From Zygnema cylindricum (Eukaryota > Streptophyta > Zygnematophyceae > Zygnematales > Zygnemataceae): DNA of 16,135 nt. The stretch is taken from the NCBI GenBank assembly GCA_037447655.1, contig JBBHKE010000641.1, positions 1 through 16,135 on the forward strand, written 5' to 3'. Below, piece by piece: positions 1 through 11,200 of this stretch. How positions within the stretch are numbered: the first letter of the stretch is position 1; each line of letters starts with the position of its first letter. The position numbers and the translations under genes are program-made. A model generated the notes under the pieces. The model was not told the DNA's origin, searched no databases, and worked only from the letters and a program-made list of their open reading frames with translations.

Positions 1-722
1 TCTCCCGCACTTTCTTTCACAGGTGGGACAACTGTCACACTGGTCTCTCCCTTATTCATCTCCATCTCTCCCTCCTGCCTCCCGTTGGCCGCTTCGGTCA
101 CCGCCGACTTTGAAACAACAACACTCCCGGCCCCCACTCCCACCCCCTTCTCTCCTCCCCCTCCCATCCTCTGCTGGGTCCCCTCTGCTGCCATTCTGGC
201 CAATGAGGAGCTGCCGGGCGGCGCCAGAGCCACGTCCTTCCAGGAAAGAGCCCTCCCCTCTCTCTGCACCCGCTCTACCGGCAGCTTCTCAGAAGTTTCC
301 CTCTTCACTCCTCCCGCAGCCACTGCCACCGCTCCTCCTCTCCCACCTCTCCCTTGCTCCCCTGCCATGACAGGCGCCACATTGCCACCGTTTCTCAATC
401 CGCTGCTCGGTACTGCCTTCCCTGCTCCTGTCTTCCCACGGCCGCCAGCTGGCAGCGAAGGAGAGGGAGAGACCGACGCAACTGCCGCTAACACCTTTTT
501 TTCTTGTCCTCCTTTTCCTGCAGCAATCGCCACAGGTTTTGCTAGTCCTACTGCTGCTACTCCTACCCCTCCTTCTCCCTCCCTCGGACCTGGTGTCTGT
601 GTTGCTATCCCTCCCCCTACCCCCTCTGCTGCCATGGCTGCCCCCAGTCGAGCCGCCGTCCTATTGGCCCACACACTCCCTACCACCACTGCCCCCGGAG
701 GCCCCGCCACCGCTCCTTTCTC
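1..722 (-). CDS. REC: REC-like exon 18 (plant-specific C-terminal region), runs off the window
   Basis: A minus-strand frame open from above 1000 to the window edge contains [20 protein letters not shown], then APPG (about 280-197). This corresponds to the SPVSxxxGKLFSYKEVALAPPGT block of REC/TSS proteins and proves that coding sequence reaches this region. The rest is Gly/Ala/Val-rich and poorly conserved, as in other plants. The start at 722 is inferred from the acceptor TTCTGTACCGCAG, which has a pyrimidine-rich tract and fits phase 0; other acceptors upstream are possible. There is no stop codon in the window. Confidence 0.78.
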
Positions 723-2132
723 CTGCGGTACAGAAGGGAGGGAGGGAGTGGGAGGAGCCCCCGCCGCCGCAGGAGGGGCAGAGGGAGGCTTTCCTTGCGG
801 AGCTCTCTGCGTGCCACCTGGCAGCCCCAGGTTGGCAGGAGGAACCCCTCCCTCCGTAGGAGGAGGAGAGGAGGTCCTTGGGTCCCTGGGAGGAGGCGCT
901 CCTGTGAGCCTCGAAGGCATCCCGCCCCCTCCTCCTCCTCGACTGTCCTTCCCTCCTCCCTCTCCAGCATGGCCTCTCTTCTGTGAACCCCCCCACGAAT
1001 GCCGCCCTCCTCCACTCCGCTGCGACCCTCCATTTCTCGGACCTCCTCTGTTCATACCTCCTCCTCCCCCTCTGTGATGCAAGTCTCTCTCTCCTCCTCT
1101 TTCTCCTCCTCTCCCTCCAGGTTGCTCCACTTCCACCCCTCCCTTCCTCCTCCATTCCCTTCCTCTCCATTGATCCCCTTCCTCTCCTTTTCCCCATCCA
1201 TCTCCTCCACCCCCTCCTCTTCCTCTTCACTTGCACCGCTCTCACTTCCTTCGCCTCCCCTGCTCTCCCCGTCTCCCCCTCCCTCCCCTCCCTTCCTCCC
1301 GCCTCCGACTTTCCCCGCCACCTTGCCTCCTCCCAGCTTCCCGCCCCCCTTCCTCCTCTCCACTCTCTCCACTCTCTCCCTCTCCTCCTGGTTTATGAAA
1401 TCCAGCAAGTCCGACACACTGAGATGCCCCTTACTCGCTATGGAGTGGTCTGGCCTCCTCCTCCCCCCCGTCCTCTCGCTCTCCATCTGCTCCACCGCCT
1501 TGGAGTCGAAGTAGTCCAGCCACGCCTGCGCGTCCTGCGTTCGCAAATCCTCGGCACCCAACCGCTCCCGCAATATCTCCAGCGTGGTCTGCTCGTGCTG
1601 CCGACTCAGTGAGTACGCCTCCATCAGCGACAAGGCGATGGCGATCGCGTGGTAACTCGCCGCCGTCTGGATGTGGTTCTCCCCCAACAACCTCTTGTTG
1701 CACTTCAAGGCCTCGTGCAGATACCGCAGCGCCAGGTGCACGTTCCCGAGGCCCTCCTCCATCATGGCAATGTTGATGTAGGTGGCCGCCGTGTTGGGGT
1801 GGTTCGGGCCGCACGTGAGGTGCAGGAGGTACAGCGCGCGGTTGACATACTTGAGCGCGAGCTCAGTGTGCTGCAGGCGGTAGTAGAAGACGGCGAGGTC
1901 CCCGTATGACTTGGCGGTGTCCGGGTGGTCGAGGCCCAGCTGCCTCTCGTGCACCTGCAGCGCCTTCTGCTGGAAGGCGGTGGCCTGCGCAAAGTCGCCC
2001 GTGTGGTAGAGCACCACGGCCAGCAGGGAGTACGCGCCGCCGGACAGACGGTGCCAGGGGCCACACACGGACACCAGCAGGGAGAGGGCCTGGGGGGGGG
2101 GGGGGGGGGGGGGGGTGGGGGGGGGGGGGGGG

Positions 2133-2206
<74 letters not shown>

Positions 2207-5200
2207 GAGTGGGGGATGAGCGAACGGGAGAGGAGGAAGGGGGGGAGAGAGGGGGGGGGGGGGGGGGTGTTGGCAGGGAGGAGGGGGAAAGGGGGGGGGG
2301 AGGGGTGGGGGAAGGGGAGGGGGAAGGGGAGGGGAGGGGGAAGGGGAGGGGAGGGGGGGGGGGGGGAGAGAGGGGGGGGGGGGGGGTTGTTGGCAGGGAG
2401 GAGGGGAGGGGGGAGGGGGGGGGGGAGAGGGGAGAGGGAGGGGAGAGGGGAGAGGGGGGGGGGGGAGGGGAGAGTGGGGGGGGAGAGGGGAGAGGTGAGA
2501 GGGGGGGGGGGAGGGGAGAGGTGAGAGGGGGGGGGAGAGGGGAGAGGGGGGGGAGAGGGGGGGAAAGGGGGGAAGGGGAGGGGGGGAAGGGGGAAAGGCT
2601 AGGAGAGTAAGACTGGTAGTTGATATGGAAGAGTTTGAAAAGTGAAACAGTGTGGACGAATGATAGCTTTAGGGATGAGAGGGGATCCAGACACTGGTTG
2701 CACCTCTCTAGACAGATCCACCCCTTTTTCATTGTCCTCCATTTTGCCTTCCACTCCACTGCTTCACAGCTTCCCTTTCGACCCTTTGTTTCTCTCTTTT
2801 CATTTTTCTCTACTCTGCCGCTTCCCCATTCAAACACAGCTTCCCACTTTAGTGACCGGAATATTTTAGCCCAAACCGCCCGTGACGGCAGCAGCCACAC
2901 CTTTCAAACGCCGCAGCACCAGCAGAGCCGCTACATGGAGGCAATATAATTGAAAGCCGAATAACAATCCTCTGCAACTAAATAAATAAACAGCCAAGCA
3001 AACGGACAGCCAGTCTCACCTTGGTGCCGCAGGCCACCGCCTCATCCAGCCGGCCCTTGTCCAGCGCCGCTTTAGAGGACTCCAGGAGAAGCCGCCCATC
3101 CGCAGTGGTGCACGCTACATGCTGCCAAAATACACAAAAGGACAAATTCTTGTCACATAAAAGCATCCCAAGGCAGGAGGAGGGAAGAGGGCGGAGGAGC
3201 AAGGGGAGAGAGAGCAGGAGCCTCAAAGGGAGAAGAAGAGGAGGCAGGGAGAGAGAAAAAAAGAAAGATGTCAGACTGTCTCATGATTTTGAAGCGCGAA
3301 AAATGAAGACATGTGAGACGGCATCACCAAAAGTGAAATTAAGAGACCAATTCTGTCTAGAATTTTCCACAGCAGAACTGTGACTGTGCTCTTCAGTCTC
3401 AACTGCATCCGAGGCACGCTTTCTCGCCAGACTCAAGAGAGAGCGCTCTGCATCGGACATCTTTCACAGCTTATTCAACACTGTATGTTTTAATTCACCC
3501 CTCTGCATGACTGGCGTTGCCTCTTCTACAGGAACACATCCATATTTCTGCGTGTCTGTCTTGTCCTTGTGAGATCAGATTTGAGCCCTTTTCCAGTCTC
3601 ACATACCTTGTAAATGGGGAACATGCTGATAATGTCAATTGCGCGGAACGGACGCAGCTCTGACAGTTCATACGAGCGTGGGGCGATTTCGATACCAACC
3701 TGCCCAATAGATTTAAAAAAAAAAACCAGAATAAGCTTTGATGACAAATCTGCCAGTTCTCCCCTAAATTGAGACGAAAAGGGATACATATCAGACAAAG
3801 CCTCCCATTCTAAGGGCGGCAAACCCCATTCACCTTCAGACACAGAGCACGCAAAATCGCCAGTTTTCGCAGTGATTTCCAATCCTCTCTCTCCACCTCC
3901 CAACGAAATCTTTGCCTTACAAACATTTGTGTCCATCGCCACACCAGATCTCCCAGCCATTCAGTCCCCTCTTCTCTTTCAGCACCATTTGCATCCTCCA
4001 CATCCCCTCTCTCTCCACTTCCGCTCCTAATCCTTCTTTCTGTCGCATCTTCTGACTTTCCCCTCGACTCTCTCGCCTCATTGGCCTGTCCCTGCTGCCC
4101 ACTCGCTCCTTCTCTTTTTTCCACATTTGTACCCAAAATTGCGTTGAAAGTCGCGGCAATTACAGCCGCCACATTGCTCTGGTTTCGATTTTTCCTCTCT
4201 CTCTCCGCTGCAGAAATGACTGCTTTCAGAAGATGCTTACAGGCTCGAGTCACCATCTCGTGGACACAGAGAGAGCGAACATGCGGCAAATTCTCCGACT
4301 TCTCAGCCTACCCACCGATCAGAAAAAAACAATAATGACCATGCTTAAAAATAGCCTGAAACAGCCACAATCAATCGACATAAAAAGGATCTATTTCAAG
4401 TGTGTGCTAATTCCATCCATAACATCCTCTAGTAACTGCCTTCAATGTATTTACTTACCACTTTTCCCAATGACCGCATCCTCAGTCCTCTAGTGTGCAT
4501 AAAATCGGTCAGTGTTCGTCCATCTACCGGAGACAATTCCAGCGAACCAAAATCTGCCACCTGGCACATCCACAACGGACCAAATCGTAACATTGTCAGG
4601 CGCAAAATGCCAACAAACACATCACACACGGTAACTAGAATGGATCAAACTAATGTCAAGTGCAGGTCATTGAGGACTTATACAGGGTGTTGAGTGTAGC
4701 ACAACGACTTTAAACAGGAAACAAGTTCCCAATTTTGGCAACTGTCGATAATCTAATCCCTATTCGCACAATTATGCACTCTAATAACTAAGAATGGAGA
4801 AAAGTCAGTCAATGTGAAGCATAACAACTCTAAACAGGTATTGATTCAACTTACGTTGGCAATTATCAATACCTGTTGAACATCGGTATACTTGCAAATA
4901 TTCCCATTAGATAATGTCAATGTAGGATGTGAAAAAGATAATTTTCTTGACACTTTCAAAAGTGAACTGTTCCAGACCTTGGTCAGTGGTGTTAATTAAT
5001 TTATATAACGCTGCCGTCAACCAACATAATCTAGAAAATGATTATGACATTCAAAGTCGTGATTACCCATCTCCAAGTCTAAACTTCCGTACCAGCTTTG
5101 GAAGAGCAATGTCAGAATAATAACTCCTTGCTCCCTCCTTTAATTCTGCCATAGTCTGCAAAAAATGAAACTCAAACCTTTTTAAAACACTTTTACTGTA

Positions 5201-8200
5201 AATCATTTTCACATATACAATTGTAGCAAAGGAAACATGAGACATCACCATAGCATAAACTTTTCTTTTTAAAAAAGTAAACTTGACCAATCACGAACTT
5301 TCACATTCTAAAAAATAACGAGCCGCCACAACATTTTCTCAGGCAGCCTACCATTTTATGTAGCCCAGTTTTTGACTCTTTCAAACGCAGATATAAATCT
5401 GAGGGCATTCTTCTTTTCAACTCCTTCTCTTCTTCAGTCAAATCTTCCTCCTCAACACCCTCCTCGACTTTCTCTTTCGCCTCTGCATCTCCCATTTTCT
5501 CCTCCTCTTTTACGCTTTTGCCTTCCTTCTCAACCTTCTGCCCTTTCTCATCTCCCTTTCCTTCTCCCACTTTTCCCCCTGCATTCTGTTTCTCTGTAGT
5601 GGGAGGTTCTGTAAATGTTGAACCCAACAGGCTCCTAACTCCCATCTAATATCCTTATCCGGGATGTCCATTTCTGTCTCCAAATGATCCAGACTCTCCT
5701 TAACCACTCTTCTCACCAAATTCTCTACCTCCTCCACCTCCTCGATCACCCTCTTCTTCGATGCCACCTGTCCGCTGCTGCCCAGTGGTGAGCTGGCGCT
5801 TGGAGCAGCAGCCAGGCTGGCACTCGCTGAGCTGGCAGGAGCAGAGTGGAGAAGTGTACGCAGACTGAAGAAAAAAACAAAATACCACCGACCAAAGCCA
5901 AACCTCGTCAGCTGCAGAAACAGGAGGTCAATGTAACGAGAGTGAGGACAGTCGTTAACCCTCTCTCCCCCTTCCACACCTCTTCCCCCCTCTCCCCCCC
6001 TCCCTCACTCACCCCTCCAGCTCCCCCGCTCCTGCCTCAACCCCTCACTCAACCCCTCTTTCTCTCCCTCTTCCCCACCTCTCCCTCTCCCCCCCAACAT
6101 ACTTGCCACCTTTGAGACCAGACTTCCCACCTGTTGGGATTGAGCGTGTTTGCCCCTCCCTCTGGCTGCGCCTCAATCTCCAGCTCCAACGTGTCAATCT
6201 CCGGGGGCGCCAGCGAGGCCTCCGCCTTCACTCTGACGGAGTACCCGCAGTGCCGCACCAGCACTGTGCCCAGAGCTGCAGTGTCCTGCTGACACGTGGC
6301 AGCCAACCAGCCCGCCCCAGCCTCACAACCACATCCGCTTTCTAGGCATCCTCCTTTTGTAAAGAAGAAGAACAAAATTTTCCACCATAAATTGAAGCAT
6401 TTGGCTGCAAGAACAGGGGAGAGAGAGGGAGAGAGAGAGAGAGAGAGAGAGAGATTTACTTCAATTCCTGCGTTCTCTGTTAGCAGTTTCTAAAGGGATC
6501 AAAACTCACATGTACCGCCGTACTCTCGTCTGCTGTGACTCCTTTAAGCAGACACCTCTCTGCAATTTCCTCTCTCCCAACCCCCTCCTCCGGATCCATG
6601 TCCAGTTTCATGACCAGCTTCTCACTCGCATCTGTGGGGTCCTTCATCACTGTGATGCACATGTTGTCTGTCACCACCCGTCTCACTATGTCCTTCCCAC
6701 CTGCTTTGCTTACATCAGCAAAATTACCCTTTTCTCTCACATCTGATGTGCTGCCACTACCTGCTACGTCATCTATGGCTGCCACCGCCCTTCGAATGGC
6801 TGTATCTACAAAAAGATTGTGGAGGAGGAAGGCTTTCCGGTCTCGCAGAAGACGATCTTCAACTGTTTTAGAAGGCATAGAGGCCAAAATTTGAAAGTCT
6901 CGAGACCAATCCCGAGGGAGGAGTTTGTCTCCCACCCTCCCCTGACCTCCCCCATCACCTCCCCAAGCCGCATCCTCCACGGGCAGTTGAGGAAAAATAT
7001 GAGGCTGGGCGGCCGCTGGGGGAGGGACCAGCCACGTGTTTGAACGGAATCCTAACGGTGTATTTCCAAACTGGACACATGAACACAGTTAAACGAAATT
7101 AAAAAAAAAAAGGAGCAGTTTGGTTACCCAGAAAGAATGAAGGCAAGGAAGAAGGAATAACTGGCTCAATGGCTTCCTTAAAAACAGACACTGAAACTTA
7201 TTTTGTCCCAATAATCCACTCTTACGCAAGAGGACTTCGAAGTAGAGTTTGCAAACTTACTTTGTTTCTATCCACAAAAAACTCTTGTAAATCTGCATAT
7301 GCCTGTCCCAAACCAAAAAAAAAACGAGGAAGTATCAAAAAGACTGAATTAACAGAAAAAACCCTGACATCTTAAAAAGTATAACGCGAACCAGTAGCAC
7401 AATGGGTGAGAAAAAAATCCAGAGAGAGAGAGAAAGAGAGAAGTTGGCGAGAGAAAGAAAGAGGAAAGCGAGAGGAAACAGAAAAGGTCGAGAAAAGGGG
7501 GCAGAAAAGGGGGGGGGGGGGGGGGGGGAGAGAGAGAGAGATGCAAATCACCTTTGCAAATGCTTTGCTAATTCGCTGCAAAAGGCCCACAAGAGTCCTC
7601 TCTGTCACAGGTTGTCGCCCTCCACTGAACCCAAAATTGTTGGCTGTCACGGTGACACTTTTTTCCCGTGCACAGTCTCACCTGCGCGGAAAGTGAAACA
7701 AAATAAAATAAAACAGAAAGGTCCATAACAGAACTAGGGATGAACAAGAAAAAAAAACAGCAGCAACGAGTATGAAAAATCTTGGATCAAATCAAGGATG
7801 AACAAGCGTGTTAGAAGTTGAGTACATAAACAGAGAGAGAGAGAGAGAAAAAAAAAATCCAAAGACAGGAATCCTTACGTCCAAGGTAAAAAAATCTCCC
7901 TTGGATGATGAATGCCGTGCGCCTCGTTTAATCGCTGAATACATCCCACCAAACCGCAACCAATCATTAAACAAAAAAAAAAAAAAAACTTCTGTAATGT
8001 TGTGCATTTGAAATTAATGGAAACAAATTTCCATCTTCTGTCAAGTAACAAAATCTGCTCACAAAGAAGCTATCTCTCACATTGAACTGGAGGCATCAGA
8101 TGAGAAGCCGATAAAAATTCATAAAACTGCCCGAGTTTGGACTCGTGGGGACACATCCCGGTCATGTCTCCCTTCTCTGTCGCAGCGGCCGCTGCAGCCA

Positions 8201-11200
8201 TAGCTGCCGCAGCCTCAGGCTTCCCCTTAAAAGGGACTAATTTCCTCTCTCCCTTCTCCTCTCTTTTCTCTCCCCCCGGCTCCTCCTCCCCAAGACCAGC
8301 CCTCCCTTCCCTGTTCTTTCCAGAAACTTTTTTTGCAGTTTTTCTGCGACTTTCTCCTCCTTCCTCTCCCCCATCCTCAGAAACCCGTCCTTCTTTACTA
8401 ACTTCCTGCAACACATCATCACTTCCCTCTGTCCCTTCCCCATTGGCCACATGTCCTTCTCCAGAATTTTCTTTCCCCCCATCTACTTCAGCCTCTTCCT
8501 GATGTTCGGCCTCTCTCTCCTCCCTCTCCCTCTCCTCCCTCTCCTTAGCCGACATCCCGAGGGAAGTCGTGCAGGAGACAATATCCAAAAGTCGCCTCAC
8601 ATGAGCCACAGCTTCGTCCTCCGTGTAGTCCTCTGGAGCACATCCCCCCCAGAATGGAGACTTTGTTTATTGCTTATTTAACTTTCATGATCTTATATTT
8701 TCTCTACAAATGGCTTCAAGTGACAACTTTTCCTCCGTAGTATTATCAGGAAGTACAGAAGCACCTTCACTAATTGAAAGCACTTTTCAGGAATAAGACA
8801 GAAAACCCAAAACGAGTCACTACCCTTTGACAACTCACCACAGCAGTCAATTTTACAATGTTCCACAGAATTTTAGGTTCAGGAATGAAAATGGATCGAA
8901 AGAGACAGAGGAAGAGAGAGAGAGAGAGAGAGAGAGGAGGAGAGAGAGAAAGAGAGAGAGAGAGAAGAGGGGAGAGAGAGAGAGGCGGAGAGAGAGAGAG
9001 AGAGCTAACCTTCCACCAGTTCCAGCACACATGGTTTGAGCGCAGTAATCTCCTGCGACTCTTTCAGGTTATCTCCTCGGGTCTGCATGGGGATGGAGGG
9101 AGAGAATGAGCAGGTAGTCACAAGGACGAAAGAGAAGCACCACAAAAGTCGCGAATGATTATGAGGGATGAGAATGATTCCATAGCAAAAATCAGAAGAG
9201 AGAGAAATGTTAATCCAGCTTGTCCCGGAAATTCAACAGAGAGGGAGTGAATTTGACGGTGTCCTGGACAGAAGAGGGAGAAGGAGAGAGTGAGCATAGG
9301 AAAAGGAAAAAGTAGACACAGTTGGAAGAGACTGACAAGGAGGGAGTGGCTGGTAGAGAGATGGAGGAGAAAAGGAATAAACAGAGTACAGACAGAAATA
9401 GTGGAGATAATTTGAAAAAGGGAAATAATGGAAATAAGAGCATGTGGAAAAAACATGACGAATGCATTTCTAATCATGGATCTTCCCATGGAATTCCCTC
9501 CCATAGGAGAAAAAGAAAGCTTATAACCAAATGAATGCCAAATGTTAATGAGCCTGAGAAATATTTAGAATAACACTTTTCTTTCTCAATTCAATGCATT
9601 GTGTGGTTGTATGTAACAATATATTTACACCCAAAAATTGCAGAATCGGATGCAATTTTTAAAGAATTCAAAATGTGATGGAATCTCTGGTACTGAATGT
9701 GTTAGACTCTTAAAATCTGACCAAAGTCCTATCAAATGAAATTTACGCCCAAGGAAAGAAACCCAAAGGGCATAAGGAAAGACGCAACACCTCGTGAGAG
9801 AGAGAGTAGTTGGTGAAGTGGAGAGTCTCCACATGGACCGCCAGAAGCTTCCGGATGTCAAGTATTCGGTCGGTTGAAATTCCCTGACAAAACAAAAAAA
9901 AAGTAGGAAGCAATGTCAACATAATGAGACAAAAAATCAAAGAGTTGCATACAGACATCCATCAGGACCGGTTAATACAAATATCTCTGAAAAAAAAAAA
10001 CATTGGCCAAAACCACACACGGATCAGTCACGTAACTCACCTTCAAGTCCTAACTCTCAACAACCTCAAACCCTGAGGCCCTTGAGAACAAATACTGTAA
10101 ATGTGAAAAAAACACACTCTCTCCTCATCCCTGTCGAGACAATCCAGAAAGCTACTAGGAGAATGAAATGGAAAATTGAAACAAAATGAAACAACCCACC
10201 TTGAGCAACACCTGTTTCTCCCCCGGAATCACCACCGCCACGTCCACCACAGTGGGGAGAGCTGCCAGAGAGACCCAAAAATGCCACGTCAGATTACCTG
10301 GAGACTGCCAAACAATTCAGCTCTCCGGTCGAATAGATGGGAAGAGAAACAACAGCGTCCAGCATGGGTCCAGACTAGACGAACATCCAAGATCCATCAA
10401 TTCCTGTTTTCTGTTTCAGTTTCAATTCAGTTCCAGTTCACACCCGACAAAACGACCAAACCAGAAACAAGAGTCCATTCTAAACCATGACCGCTCCGCC
10501 TCTGCGACGTGCCATTTGGCTATCACTCTCCTCCTGCCACGTGTCACTCGTCCATACAGCCGAACAGCCTCCCTCAGAGGATCTCACTACAGGTAGAGTG
10601 GGAGGGCAAAAAAATAAAAAAGCCATCCCAAATGGATTTACAAAAAACGATTCCGACATTCTGAATGGATTCGCAAAATCCCTCTCAACCCTCCCGCCGC
10701 CCTCAACCCCTCAACCCCTCAACCCCTCAAACTGACGCCGATAGAAACGAATGAGGCTCGAGCTTCACGAACCCGAGAGAGGGCCACTGGGAAACACACA
10801 AAAACTTGAGAATTCACTCTGCCTCACCCTCTACCTCTCCTTCTCCCTCTCCCTCTCTCCACACGCCTCTCCCTCTCTTCCTTTGCACTCCCTTCCACAC
10901 CCAAATTCCCCTCGAACCTCTTCTTTCCTTAACCCTTCCTAGAGCATCTCGCATTCCCTCACTAGTCACGCTCTCTCTCTCCCTCTCTACCTCCCTTCCT
11001 CACTCCGTACCTCTCTTCCATCATCCCCTCTACCCCTCTCATACCCACATCCTCACAACCCTTCCACCACATTTCAAGCTCCCCTCCTTCCCTCCTCTTC
11101 ATCTCATTCTTCCTCTCTCCCCCTCCCTCTCTCCCGGTCAGTGAATCCACGTCACCAGCCGACCACCCACTGGCGGCTTCCCTCTTCCCCACCTCCCAGC

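Larger units (their letters stand above)
2090..3019 (-). other. Intron 16, with an extreme C-rich 3' half in the transcript
   Basis: A 930-base phase 0 intron, AAG-GTGAGA to CCCCCCCCAG. The 5' part (2620-3019) is ordinary mixed sequence. The 3' part (2091-2610) is almost wholly C with some T in the transcript and runs directly into the acceptor. No additional exon is seen inside it. Confidence 0.93.

Noticed and set aside
840-900. Alternative start of exon 18 at the CTCCTCCCAG acceptor
   Set aside because: It would need a phase 2 donor; the best donor (GTATGA at 1057) is phase 0, which agrees with the acceptor at 723. Kept as a possibility only.
85-1077. 330-codon open frame on the plus strand, Pro/Ala/Ser-rich
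   Set aside because: It lies antisense to the C-terminal REC exon, whose VALAPPG motif fixes coding on the minus strand. Its composition simply mirrors Gly/Ala/Glu codons and it has no recognisable domain.
1906-2610. Plus-strand poly-glycine open frames
   Set aside because: They are produced by the poly-G tract and by sequence antisense to TPR codons; no real protein signal.
1863-2900. 345-codon minus-strand frame with a poly-proline middle
   Set aside because: The poly-Pro part is the intron 16 C tract, and its end is the TPR exon in the wrong frame. The true frame and splice site are set by the family match.
5860-5990. Upstream extension of exon 11 as an independent gene start
   Set aside because: The extension is T-rich intron sequence before the TTCTTCAG acceptor, and exon 10 supplies the codon that completes the junction.
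9215-9271. Possible extra exon in intron 3 (TCTGTCCAG acceptor, peptide [12 protein letters not shown])
   Set aside because: Exons 3 and 4 join seamlessly in family order and phase without it, and the peptide hits a stop soon after.
10701-10730. CCTCAACC tandem repeat as an interstitial telomere
   Set aside because: The unit does not match the plant telomere repeat CCCTAAA or common variants; it is an ordinary minisatellite.
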